In this document: one piece after another, positions 10,926 to 21,716 of the stretch
How the letters are laid out: each line of letters opens with the position of its first letter
How positions within the stretch are numbered: position 1 is the first letter of the stretch
NCBI RefSeq assembly: GCF_022539505.1
Contig: NC_061510.1
Span: forward strand, 400,812,249-400,876,248
Direction of reading: 5' to 3'
DNA length: 64,000 bases
DNA from: Lolium rigidum
Taxonomy: Eukaryota; Streptophyta; Magnoliopsida; Poales; Poaceae
Translations under genes and position numbers: made by a program
The notes under the pieces: generated by a model
What the model was told of the DNA's origin: nothing
Database searches by the model: none
The model's input: the letters and a program-made list of their open reading frames with translations, nothing else

Positions 10926-13900
10926 TTATCGCAACATGTCAATATAATGCATGTAAAAATTCACATGTATAAAAAAACAGATACAATATATTCTAAAAAC
11001 CCACTCTCCATAAGATTCAACTTGGTTTGAAGTATATTTTGATAACCTATATAACTAATATTGTTTGAACACGAAATAAGCACTCAACTAATTATTTTGT
11101 ATTAACAAATGTCTACTCCTCGATGCTCCTTAGATATTGTCGCGCGATGTTAAGGATATTTTGTTCTCCTTCAATTTCATGGTACTTGAGCAAGTGTACC
11201 AGAATATTCTTCCTCAGCTCGTAAACATCATGCACAACAATATTATAGTGTTGATTTTGTTCCCAATAATAATGTTGTGTCGACAAACAAATAGTAACGT
11301 AACTTGTCAGCAATAAGGATACAGTGAGTTAAGGGAAACAATCACAATAGAACGTTATTTTCAAACCTTCACTTCTAGAGGCACATGTGAGATTTGTTGT
11401 CCGAACTTCTAAAGATAAAGTGCAGTAATTGAGACCTAGCTTAATTTCCTTACTCTTTTTTTTCAAAGCTACATGCCGAGAAGAGAGTTTTGTTTCAATA
11501 GAAACACAACTTGGGAAAAATCCTATATGCAAGTGTTTGAAAGACACATGATGCAATTTATGACAACACTACTTACTGGTATGCCATTGCAGAGAGAAAT
11601 TAAACTTTATCATCTGGAGATTAGGTGTTTTGGTACAGTCAGGATGGTACATTGATTTTTTCCAGACTCAGTTTGTACAGAAGATGGTTAGATTAATAAA
11701 GAGCTCGCAAATTTATCATCTCCATTGGCTGATCCTTGCATAGTGAAATGAAAGCATTATTGTATTTCAGAGACACAGTGTGTAAACAAACATTTCAAAT
11801 GCTTCAACGAAAGCACGACATCCAACTGATAGTAGGAAAACATAACATACTTAAATCTGAACATTTGTTCTGCAAAATGAAACTGCGAATTTGGAGTCAT
11901 TTGAAAATAATTCTTCAGAGAAGATGCGCAAGATCCAAGAAAAAAGGACTACATGCCAAACGAGAAAGGTTTACCAACTTCCAACTGCAGATCAAACCCT
12001 CACAATTAGCTTAGTTTATAAGATAGTTGCATAACAAGGTTGTAAATGTATATATATTTCCATAATTCTCAGAAACTCAATTCGGCTCCCGGGTGCATAT
12101 GATCCCTCTACCATAAAAACATATTTGCAAGTGTTAAAAAATTTTGACAAAAAAATTTACATGTACATCTCCATAATATATGTGTATTTGTCAAGTTTCA
12201 CGAAAAAATGATATTTTTTGTAGTCTAAGCGAAAAAGAGAAAATTTATCTTGTGACAAGACTTTGTTTTAGCACCGAATTTTTTCTTTTTTACACACGCC
12301 ACATGACATGTCGATTTTTCATGAAACGACTTTGGGAGCGCGTAGCACATGAAGATGTACGTGCGAAATTTTTGTTTCAATTTTTTTGACATTTTAAAAT
12401 ATGTCTAACATGTATTTCAAAATAAAGGGAGCATACGCACCCATGTGCCAAAACATCACTTCCAATGCACTACTGAACCGGTGAACCCTGTACCCAAATA
12501 CAAAACAACAATACATTTCCAAATGGTTCATATAAGATTTGGGACAGCTGTTCAAACATTCTAATAAAGCTTCAGGGCTTGCTCAATTACCCTTGATATA
12601 AAACAATATGGCGACCAATCCTTAATCAGCATATAATTATGGCAGTAACAGGATTAGTTTACCAAGCAAACTTAGAATGAACTGGATATAGGATGCACTG
12701 TAATAATAATGTAAGCATGACCAAGAAATAGCTCATTTGAAGCAAACCACTACTAAATTCAGTGAAAAGAGTTGGCAAGTGAATTTTGTAGTGGTAATGA
12801 TCTACTCTCTTATAATCAAAACTAACCAACTTGGAACCATTGTTGTAGATTCTTTGCAACTTGTCATGAATTGATTTATTCTGTAGAGATAGCTTGTCTG
12901 CACCTGTGCCACATTTGCAGTAGGTGCAAAGTTATCAACAACACAGAGAAGAGAAGCATTGGAATAAGAAGCTCCATTTATAACATCTCATAATTTCAGC
13001 AGAGAAACATCACACGAGTGCTCACCTAATAATTTTACTCAAGGCCATCCCAAGGCCAAGCAGATTTGTTTTTCACAACACAACTCCATCTTCTCCTCCC
13101 CTCCCCATATTTTCAATGCTAATTTTCTCCGAGATTTATTCTGCCATTTATATCCTTCTTATTTTCAAACCTAACTTATGTAAGAAACTGCCATCACTTA
13201 TTTATGTACTACCATGAGTGAAGAGAGAATATTCTGATTTCTTCTCTCCTTGTTGCTGGCAGAGCTTCAAAAATAGTTTCATGCTTGCAGTAATTTATTT
13301 ACAAAGGCAGTGTTGACTACTGCAATAAGATCAGTACAAGCTTTGTATAGTATTGACCAGACCACACATGGCATCAATTTACCTTCAGAAAACAGGAACA
13401 AACATGTAAGGATAGAAGCATTTAGATGAAGATGTCTGCATGTAGGAAAACAGATTGCACGCACAACGCACACAACACCTATATGCAATTGGAACGGTAA
13501 ACTGTTTCAAGTTCACAGCAATACTTGGACTGGATGTGAGAATAGTGAAACGAGTCTTTCTTGTAACCACACTTATTGTAATTGTCTAAAGCTTTCAGAA
13601 AAGAAAATAATTATATCGATAGGAGCAGACAACATATGTTTGCTCTGAAGAAAAGCATAGAAGTCATATGCAAAAACTTGTAGAACTGGCTAGGAGTCAC
13701 CCTCCTGTACTCCTTACCTTATGCTTACCACCAGAAAAAGGCATGGCCGTAGTGAGTCCAATGAATGTATTTGTTCTCATACAGTTAGGTGGATCTGATA
13801 CGTTTGGAAATTTGGATGAGCCATCCACAGTGGCCATGTTAGGGGAGCTTACTGCAGCAACCGAACTCCCAGCAAAGGAAGATTGGGCAGCCTTGCAGAG

Positions 13901-14157
13901 TCACATCTTGCATCTCGGTGACCTGGCTGCGATGGGGTCGATCTCAATAAGAAGCACCACCATTCGCTTTGCATGATTTCAAGTACAAGGAGAACACCCT
14001 GCACATGATGCTCCTCTTCTTCACCTAAAAGTTCAGGAGACGCATAACAGCTAGGTGAAAATCCTAACACAATTCACCAATCCAAATTGAACACAAATTT
14101 ATAGAGAGAAACAGACACATTGCACAACCTAGACAGGGGATGGGACGGCGTCGCTTA
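10926..14157. other. Probable Helitron interior or intergenic DNA, no recognised gene
   Basis: The region is AT-rich. Small open frames at 11113-11313 (-), 13668-13976 (+) and 13849-14070 (-) have a codon-like look, but I recognise none of them. A foldback element occupies 12084-12449. If the 3' terminus at 10889 belongs to a Helitron, these could be captured exon scraps, but nothing here proves it. Confidence 0.35.
12084..12449. mobile_element. MITE-like foldback element, about 366 bp
   Basis: The left end GGCTCCCGGGTGCATATG pairs with the complement of the right end, GGCACATGGGTGCGTATG, as imperfect terminal inverted repeats. The interior is AT-rich with long A and T runs and has no coding capacity. 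The target duplication is not clear, so the superfamily (hAT- or Mutator-like) is left open. Confidence 0.6.
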
Positions 14158-15526
14158 GAGCATCCCCACTCGTTGGCGCTCCCCACGCCCAAATCCGGCG
14201 AAATTTTCGTCCGGATTGGAGGAAGATTTGGCGTGGGGAGTAGTAGTTTCCCAGCCGCGTGCCCAGGCGAAGTCGACGATGCGAATTTAAAAAACGGAAA
14301 CTTGACAAACTACGGCTAAAAACGGGTGAATATAGACTAAATTTAATGATATTTATTATATTACGGGCGGAGTTCATACATAGAGGCCGAATTCGACTAT
14401 ATTTCGAATTCGGCTAGGGGAATTCAAACGCTAATTTTAAAACACGGCGCTCTACATGCCGAAATGGCGGTAGAACACCGTGTAGTCGCCGCCGTCGTCG
14501 TCGGAGCCGTCGTCGTTGACCTTCGGCTGCGCGGCCTGGCTGCTGCTGCCCTGGCCGGCGTCTCCCCAGCCCGGGGATGGCTTGTACCAGTCGTCGGAGG
14601 AGGACTCGAGGTCGACGACGGGGACAGCGACGCCGGATGGAGGTGTCGCAGGACGGTGGTAGCGCGCGACATCGTCGTTGGCGGTTGGAGCGGCGCGGGC
14701 GGCGAGTTGGCGTGCGGCGGCCAGGTCCAGCAGCCGCCGCTGCTGCTCCGCCTCCTGGCGCTCCCGGTCGCGCCCGGCCCGGTCCGGTGCGGCGTCGTCC
14801 GCGCGCTTCTCCTCCTCCATGTCATGCAGCGACCTGGCGATCGCCTCCGCCATCGCGGCGTCCTCCGCGCGCTTCGCCTCCTCCTCGGCGAGCTGGTTTG
14901 CGGCGGCCTCTTTCTTCGTCTTCTTCCGGCCGCTCCCACGCGTGGAGCGACCGGCGAGGGAAGCCGTTGTTGGCTGCGCCGTCGTCGTCGTAGAACGCCA
15001 TCGGGAGAGTAGAGGGAGAGTGGAGGGAGCGTGGTGCACGGGGTACGCCTCGCGGCGAGCGGAGCGGCGTATATAGGCGCGGCTGGCGCGGGGGATTAAA
15101 TGCCGCGTGGAATGCGACGCGTCCGCGGCGAGCTGACCGGCGGCTGCCTTTAGTGCGCGCGGAAGACGATGCGTGCGCGGAAGACGACGACATTAACTCG
15201 CCGCGTGGCCGGCGAATGCAGACCGGCGGCAGGCTTTTACAGCGCGCGGAAGACGATGCGATGAGGACGATGATCGGTTTCTCTCGCCGACAAGTTGGGG
15301 CCAGCAGACGCGCGGGAAGTTTCCTCGGTATTTCCCGCGCTTTCGTTTCGTCCGGAGTCCCCGAGCGCTCCCCGGGGGGCTGGGGATGGCGTGGGATCGC
15401 CGGATGAATTTAGGCCCAAATCCGAACGAAAACGAGGAACCGGGGGCGCGACTGGGCCGAATTACGCCGTCCGGATGAAAAAAAGGCTCGCCGGGGGCCT
15501 CATCGAGGGGACGAGTGGAGATGCTC
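14158..15526 (-). mobile_element. Non-autonomous PIF/Harbinger-like element with TTA target duplication
   Basis: The left end is GAGCATCCCCACTCGT. The complement of the right end is GAGCATCTCCACTCGT, a 16-bp terminal inverted repeat with one mismatch. TTA flanks both sides (14155-14157 and 15527-15529), the 3-bp target typical of PIF/Harbinger. Subterminal GCCGGAT/CCGGATG motifs are repeated at both ends. The element is 1369 bp, GC-rich inside, and carries an ORF on the minus strand but no transposase. Confidence 0.82.
14452..15039 (-). CDS. TE-borne charged protein of a grass Harbinger-associated type
   Basis: A frame of up to 195 codons. It has a Lys-rich GRKKTKKEAAANQ segment, an Ala/Glu-rich helical stretch (LAEEEAKRAEDAAMAEAIARSL; likely coiled coil), a Ser/Asp patch (VDLESSSDDWY) and a C-terminus ending GDYTVFYRHFGM. 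The true start is unsure: the next frame offers MAFYDDDGAANNGF just upstream, and a frameshift near 14950-15000 may separate the two. It lies wholly inside the 14158-15526 element. I recognise the C-terminal style from uncharacterised grass proteins; no function is claimed. Long plus-strand frames over the same interval are GC shadows. Confidence 0.5.
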   Translation of the reverse strand: MHHAPSTLPLLSRWRSTTTTAQPTTASLAGRSTRGSGRKKTKKEAAANQLAEEEAKRAEDAAMAEAIARSLHDMEEEKRADDAAPDRAGRDRERQEAEQQRRLLDLAAARQLAARAAPTANDDVARYHRPATPPSGVAVPVVDLESSSDDWYKPSPGWGDAGQGSSSQAAQPKVNDDGSDDDGGDYTVFYRHFGM

Positions 15527-15529
15527 TTA

Positions 15530-16040
15530 CACATGGACGAATGGATTCTGCGCTACGAAGAGCTCCTCCCAGCCGTGCCCAGGCACACGGCCGTCGCTGA
15601 GCGGCACTGTCATGCTGCCTTGGTCGTCCTCGTCGGCCATCAAGGTCAGGTCTGGAGCTCCACCGCGTTGAAGGAGCTCCACCATCAAAGTAATTTGGAA
15701 AGCTTCCTGATTGTTTCCTTGATTGTTGCTAAACATTAATGTTTGGGACTCGGACTTGTATCTTCTTTGCTGATTGTGGGGATTACATTGATACGCAATA
15801 AACATCTTTCCATTTTTCCTAAATGACGTGTGAACAATGTTAGATTGACGTTTACAAGAAATCAATGGTTAGGATATCTCCAATGTTTGATGTCAAAGTG
15901 CACACCATCCCCAACTCCAATTTAATAGTAAAGATTCAGAGTTTCAGACACATATGCCTTCTCGCTATTCTGAGAGAGAGAGAGAAAGAAAATAAAAATA
16001 CAACAGCAGGGACGAACAAGCCTCACTCTCAGCTGTAGCG
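15530..16040 (-). other. Possible exon next to the Harbinger insertion; otherwise no gene
   Basis: On the minus strand a frame at about 15530-15700 has a protein-like composition (MADEDDQGSMTVPLSDG..., ending in NPFVHV). It runs into GTGTAAGC at the TTA/TAA target site, which could be a splice donor. I do not recognise the protein and cannot find the next exon. The rest, up to the glycosyltransferase stop, is its probable 3' UTR and downstream region. Confidence 0.25.
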
Positions 16041-17432
16041 TCAGTAGGGCCGCAGGTGTTCGACAAGATCATCGATGTACCTCTCCTGGACCATCTCGTC
16101 CGCAAGAATCTCTTGCAGCTTCCTGGCGTTGCTTGCCAACACTTTACCTTCGTCGTCCACCATGACGCGCCGCACTGCCGCGGCGACAGCGTCCCTGTCA
16201 AACGAGCTGTCGGTGTCGTCCCTCGCCACCTCCAGGCCGATCCCTTTCTCCTCCATGGCCCGCGCGACGAGGGGCTGGTCGACGATGAACGGGAGCATCA
16301 CCAGCGGGAGGCCGAACGCGAAGCTCTCGACGGTGGAGCCCCACCCACAGTGCGTCAGGAAGGCGCCGGTCGCGCCATGCGCCAGCACCGCCACTTGCGG
16401 CACCCACCCCGTGCACACCAGCCCGCGCGCCCGCGTCCTCTCCTCGAACCCGTCGGGCAGCACCCCGCGCTCGCCAGCGTTGCCGCCGGAGTCGAACAGT
16501 CCGACTGGCTTGCGTAGAGCCCACAGGAACCGCACGCCGGCGAGCTCCAGCCCGTGCGCGAGCTCGTGCAGGTTCTTCCGCGTCAGCGGCGCCTCGCTCC
16601 CCAGCGCGACGTAGATGACGGACTTGCGAGGCTGCTCGTCGAGCCACCGGAGTACCTCGTCTCTGTCGTGGGCGGCGACGACCGGCGGCGGAAGCAGGAC
16701 GCCGGCGGGGACGGCGGGCTTGCGGAGGAGGTCGGTGAGTAGCGCAAACATCCCGGGATCGACCTCGTCGCAGCTGCGGTAGATGATCAGACGGCTGCGC
16801 TCGAACATGCCCCACACGCGTTCAATGTCGGGCACGCCGGACGCGTTGGCGCGGAACATGCCGGCGACCCACTCGGCCTCGCTACGGCGGCGGTAGGCGA
16901 CGGTGGACTGGGACGCCATCCATCCGGGCGCGACGGCGAAGTCCTCCGTGGCCCCGCGCGGATACTCAGCGTTCGCCCACCGCGGGCCCAGGAAGGCGAC
17001 GAAAGCGGCGTGGACGATCATGAAGGCGGCGCATGGCACGTTGTGTTCGTCGGCGATGGGCGGGACCCAGTGGTGGCAGAAGTCGTGGATGATCCAGTCA
17101 GGCTTCGTTCCGCCGGCGAGGAACGCGGCGAAGGGTGCCGCGAGCCCGTCCATGGCCTTCTTGAGGAGCTCGATTTTCTCCGGTGGGACGTCGGCGGTGG
17201 ACTCTGCGCCGTCCGGCAGCCCGTCGACGCGCGGCAGCGGCATCGACACGAAGCGGAGGCGAGAAGAAAGGTGCGGCGGCACGGGCGGGAGCCTGGCGAG
17301 GTTCCGCGGCGTTGAGACGAAGGCGATGGCATGGCCACGGGCGGCAAGGCGCTTGGAGAGCTCGAGGAACGGGAGCATGTGACCGAAAGCCAGCCACGGG
17401 AACACAACCACCTCGATCATCGGCGGTGACAA
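16041..17432 (-). CDS. UDP-glycosyltransferase, family 1 (UGT91-like)
   Basis: An intact intronless gene for a 463-residue plant secondary-product glycosyltransferase, which moves a sugar from a UDP-sugar to a small acceptor in the cytosol. The N-terminal domain has the catalytic His18 (WLAFGHMLPFLELSK) and its likely partner Asp117 (WIIHDF). The linker and C-terminal domain lead to the 44-residue PSPG donor-binding box at 343-386: WVPQVAVLAHGATGAF, then HCGWGSTVES, ending in DQ. The terminal Gln is the usual residue for UDP-glucose users, but UGT91 members also use rhamnose or other sugars. The short N-terminus and the FPWLAFGH and CTGWVPQ style suggest UGT91 (soyasaponin rhamnosyltransferase-like); the acceptor is unknown. 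A second in-frame Met at codon 5 (17420) is an alternative start. No stop or frameshift is seen. Confidence 0.93.
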   Translation of the reverse strand: MSPPMIEVVVFPWLAFGHMLPFLELSKRLAARGHAIAFVSTPRNLARLPPVPPHLSSRLRFVSMPLPRVDGLPDGAESTADVPPEKIELLKKAMDGLAAPFAAFLAGGTKPDWIIHDFCHHWVPPIADEHNVPCAAFMIVHAAFVAFLGPRWANAEYPRGATEDFAVAPGWMASQSTVAYRRRSEAEWVAGMFRANASGVPDIERVWGMFERSRLIIYRSCDEVDPGMFALLTDLLRKPAVPAGVLLPPPVVAAHDRDEVLRWLDEQPRKSVIYVALGSEAPLTRKNLHELAHGLELAGVRFLWALRKPVGLFDSGGNAGERGVLPDGFEERTRARGLVCTGWVPQVAVLAHGATGAFLTHCGWGSTVESFAFGLPLVMLPFIVDQPLVARAMEEKGIGLEVARDDTDSSFDRDAVAAAVRRVMVDDEGKVLASNARKLQEILADEMVQERYIDDLVEHLRPY

Positions 17433-17514
17433 TGGCGCGTGGGACGGAGGAGGATCGGAGCAAAATCAGTGAAGTAATGGAGGAAGGATGAATCCATGGC
17501 GGCGGTCGAGTGTA

Positions 17515-17523
17515 CTTATATCG
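17515..17523 (-). promoter_or_regulatory. TATA box of the UGT gene
   Basis: The minus strand reads ACGATATAAGTACAC about 85 bases upstream of the UGT start codon. This is a reasonable TATA box and leader length for an intronless monocot gene. Confidence 0.5.
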
Positions 17524-17779
17524 TGTAGAGCGCGACCGACCTCGCGCTTCTCGTGCCCGATTTTAAACTTGAAATTGTAAGCGTCAATGTGCCAACTCAA
17601 CCATCGGATCAGCTTGTGGTGCCTATTATAATCGAGGGTGAGTGTGCCCAGTGCCCACTGACAAGGTTTTGGTTACCGGATGAATTATCACGGTTAACGC
17701 CCGGTATCCCGTTTTACCTAACCCTCCTAGCAAATTCTTTTACCGGCCAAAAAGTAGCGGATTCGTTCAAGCGGATCAA

Positions 17780-18560
17780 TCTATACCTAATAATAAAGGA
17801 AGGAAGGTTTCTCCCCAAAATTTTCGTCTGTTTTAATTGTATCCTTGGTTTTCAGTTGAATTTACGAGGGCTGCCACCGCCTAGAGGTACCCGTTCGCTC
17901 TTATTTTTCCTCCGCCCGAAAAAATCCTATCCCCGAGCAGAACTGCTATGCGCAAGACCGAAGGTACCAGCGACCAGCGGATGGCCTCGACCGGAGGAAG
18001 CATGTGCAAAGGGAGAGAGAACCCGACGGCGAGCGTCCTCCCTCCGGCATAGGGCGCGGCGCCCATCCGGGGGCAGCTCTCCTGCTGTCCTGCACGAGGC
18101 GGAGGAGAGACATCGCAGCTGGAGGACATGGCGGCGCGACGGCCCTCCTGGGAGCAGCTCTCCCGCACGAGGAAGGCAGAGGATTGACTCCGCAGTTGGA
18201 CGGCTGCCTCCTGTGGGAGCACGACCGCGAAACACTTCCCGGCGGCGGGCGGCGAGCGGAGGGTCGGGCTGCCAGGGAGGCTCGAGCCTGCAGGTGGTGT
18301 ACGGGGAATTGATCTGGAGGCTCGGTTCCTTCCCCTCCCCCTTTTCAATTTCAACATCAACATGTTGGCTACAATGGAGGATTCCGGGTACCGTGCGGGT
18401 GGCAGGCGGGAGCTTGGTGGAGGAGAGGACGGGGCGCACACGCCTGCACCCCTGCTTCCCCGTGCTCGCTTCTGGCGGCGCACCCGCGACTCCGGTTACT
18501 TCGTGAAATTCATCGCTACCCTGACTCATCCCGCATAGCAATTGTTGCTAACACTATTGT
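17780..18560 (+). mobile_element. Helitron-like 5' end and GC-rich interior
   Basis: After an A, the sequence TCTATACCTAATAATAAAGG (starting at 17780) matches the usual start of grass Helitrons. The following 700 bases are unusually GC-rich with open frames on both strands, none of which I recognise. No 3' hairpin with CTRR was found downstream, so the element is either truncated or its end lies in the changed DNA beyond 18540. The perfect stem TAGCAA-TTG-TTGCTA at about 18536-18550 is the nearest hairpin. Confidence 0.45.
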
Positions 18561-19031
18561 CAGTCCAACTCATACGGATTCCATGCATGGTAGACATATT
18601 TTTAGAAAGAGTGGTAATTCTTAATGAACCTGTCCATGAACTTCATAGAAAGGAAATACTTTGTTTCTTATTTCATTTGCAATATATCTTGAATTTTTTA
18701 CGATAAAGTTAAATGGATTTGTTTTACAACTAGCATTGCGAATGAAAGGTTCCAATCCTAATTGGTGCTAGTGGCTACAACATTACGTTGAGAAGTCAGT
18801 CCAACTCAAACGGATTCCATGCATGGTAGACATATTTTTAGAAAGAGTGGTAATTCTTAATGAACCTGTCCATGAACTTCATAGAAAGGAAATAATTGTT
18901 TCTTATTTCATTTGCAATAGATCTTGAATTTTTTTACGATAAAGTTAAATGGATTTGTTTTACAACTAGCATTGCGAATGAAAGGTTCCAATCCTAATTG
19001 GTGCTAGTGGCTACAACATTACGTTGAGAAG
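18561..19031. repeat. Recent 236-bp tandem duplication
   Basis: The unit 18561-18796 (starting CAGTCCAACTCATACGG) is repeated at 18797-19031 with only a few base changes and single-base indels. It directly precedes the LINE relic. The unit holds no ORF. Confidence 0.95.
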
Positions 19032-19039
19032 AGTAGTGT

Positions 19040-20830
19040 GGGGATAAGAGTGAATGCTTACATAGGTCATTATTTCTAAACTAAAAAGGGTTACACCAGG
19101 GCGGCCTTTGTCCCCTATTCTCTTTGATATCATTGCGGATACACTAGCCATTCTTATTGAAGAGGCCAAAAAGATGGTCAAATAGATGGGATTATATAAA
19201 ATCTTGTTGATCGAGGAGTATCGATCTATTTTAGAATACACAGATGACACTATAATTTTCTTGGAGCATGATTTGGTAAATGCTCTTAAGATGAACCTCA
19301 TTATGTGCATATTTGAACAACTATCTACTTAAAAGATTAATTTTGACAAGATTGAAATTTTCTGTGCTGGTAGACCAAAGGATATGGAAGAAGAATACAT
19401 AATCTTATCTGGTTGGGAGGTTGTGTATCTTCCGTTTAGATATCTAGGAGTCCCTATTCACTGCCGCAAACTCAAAAACGGTGAAAGGAAACCATTGGTG
19501 GACCACTTCAAAAATAAATTAAGCAATTGAATTGCAAAAAAAAATTATTATTTTGTTCCACAAGTCTACCAATGTCTATGTTATGCTTCAAGGAAATACC
19601 TAAAGGGTGAGGAAGATAATATACTTCTTTAGATCCCACTTCTTCTGGTATAGTAATGGCCATGAAAAGAAGTATAGATTAAATAAATGGAACACTATTT
19701 TTAAATAAATTACTAGGGTGGGTTGGTATTTAAGTTTTAGAAATTAAAAATATATGTTTACTTAGAAAATGGCTATTTAATGGTGTATGGCAAGAATTAA
19801 TATGCAACAAATACCCACACTGCAAAACCTTATCTCAGGTTCCAAGCAAACCAACTGACTCTCACCATTTTTGAAGGCCTCATGAATGTCAAAAATGACT
19901 TCTTCCATAGAGGATCCTTTGAAATTGGTAATGAAATGAACAATCGGTTTGGTTAGGAGATAAGCCTCTGAGTGAACAATACCCATCCATATATGATATT
20001 GTATAACAGATGAATGTGACTATATCAAATTTAATGTCCACAGAAAATAGCATTTTGGATCGCTTTGCCAGGAATAAAAGAGATAGATGATTACATTCAG
20101 TTGAGCACCTCATGCATGTCCAATTATCCATCCAACATGATGTTTTAAAATGGATACTAACAATGACCGGTAAGTTTTCGGTTAAATCTATGTACCATAA
20201 TGCTCATACTCATTTTATTTGCAAATACATATGGAAGATCAAGGTACCACTTAAAGTCGGGATTTTTATGTAGTTTCTTCATTAAAAAAGTGAACCCTTC
20301 CGCATAGCAGTTTGGCCAAATAAAACTTGAATGGGTGTACAAAGTGATATGTTGTGATCAAGATGAAGCAATATTACATGTATTCATGTTATGCCCTATT
20401 GCTGAGATTCTATGGCACATTGTACACATGACTTTTAATATAACCACCAACCAATATTGCAAATTTATTTGGCAATTGGTTGCATGAGGTGTAAAAGAAA
20501 CAAAAATCTCACACTAGAGTGGGTGTATGCGAATTGTATGGGCTATTAGGGATGTTTGGAATCATTTTATCTTTAACAAAAACATTGTCCCATCATTTAT
20601 GCATATTATGCCTTTGGATAGCAATTGGATCCATATTTGGTCAAATCTGCAGTGGGAGGAGGAGCATGAGAACATGTATTTTGGATGCAAACATTTGGTG
20701 CCGGCATCACGAGATATGTATGGCCCATATAGATGGTTGTTTGATCAAAGAATTAGATGTTTATGCCAAGGAGTGGTGTGTGTTTAGATGGCTTATCCAT
20801 GTTTCTACACTCTTTGATCATGAGTTTTAA
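19040..20830 (+). pseudogene. Degenerate LINE (non-LTR retrotransposon) reverse transcriptase
   Basis: Read with shifts between frames, this shows LINE RT blocks in order: a relic of the QGDPLSP motif near 19095 (GLHQGGLCP-like), DIIADTLAILIEEAKK, the catalytic box as YTDDTIIF near 19240 (YADD with A to T), INFDKIEIFCAG, and YLGVPIHCRKLKNG near 19440. Further on, 20220-20480 has the zinc-binding tail characteristic of plant LINEs (KYIWKIKVPLKVGIF; HVFMLCPIAEILWH). Many stops and frameshifts make it inactive. The 5' part (endonuclease) is not visible. Confidence 0.8.
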
Positions 20831-21716
20831 TAATTTATGATACTTTCGGTTCCTTATATTTAGTTAGACTTTGGATAATCTTTTAATAAAACTAGATGAT
20901 TCCCGCGCGTTGCTGCGAAAATATTAGCTTAACAATAAACACTAAGCAGTTGTGAAAATAGATGTACGCGGCACATGGTATTTTTGCAGAGTCCTCTTCG
21001 GCCATCCGGTTCATGCTGATGATAGAATATTGAAACTGTCCCGTTCTTGTAAAATAAAATTAAAATGCCGTGTTATTGACGTGCATATACAACCAAACAA
21101 AGCTAATGCTATCTTACAATACAAAATTAGGGTCCTTAGATATAGTTTGAAAATGATCAATAATAATATATATGAGCTGAAATATTATCTAATATCTTGA
21201 TAACTACGAACATACATTTTGTCTCAAGGTGAACATGAAATTCAGTCTGTTTAAGGGCAAGGTACACTGTACCACAAAATTAACCATGCAAAAGCAAATC
21301 ATTTTCATTCTCTTGGATTCAGTTGGCGTGGAGGTGCATTCTAATAGAATTCTCCATCACTCATAGCTCATAAATATACATACTTCCAAGATGCGTCATG
21401 TTCAGAATGACAATTTCCATGTTTTACAATCTCCATATCTGGCATATGTTAAATGGCTCTTGCGGTCTTGCCCATCTACAGCAGATGAAATTCTAGAACT
21501 GCAAATGAACATCCCCAGAATATGTGTATATATATTCCTCGACGTTGACATGATCTTGACATAAGGCATAACTATACTATGGGAAGAAGTTAGTACAACG
21601 GAGCATAATTTGTAGTACTTACCCGTTGAAGGGGAGGCCAAAATTCCTTGTGGTTGAGCACCTCATCTCAGGAAATTTCCAACGATAACTGAAACTGCAG
21701 GAACTTGAGACGTTCC

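Noticed and set aside
16056..17491. Several long plus-strand and alternative minus-strand frames over the glycosyltransferase
   Set aside because: Only the 463-residue minus frame has the catalytic His and the PSPG box. The others are GC shadows.
17553..18541. Long overlapping frames on both strands after the UGT promoter
   Set aside because: No recognisable motif, and both strands are open because of GC bias. Treated as Helitron-like interior, not as a gene.
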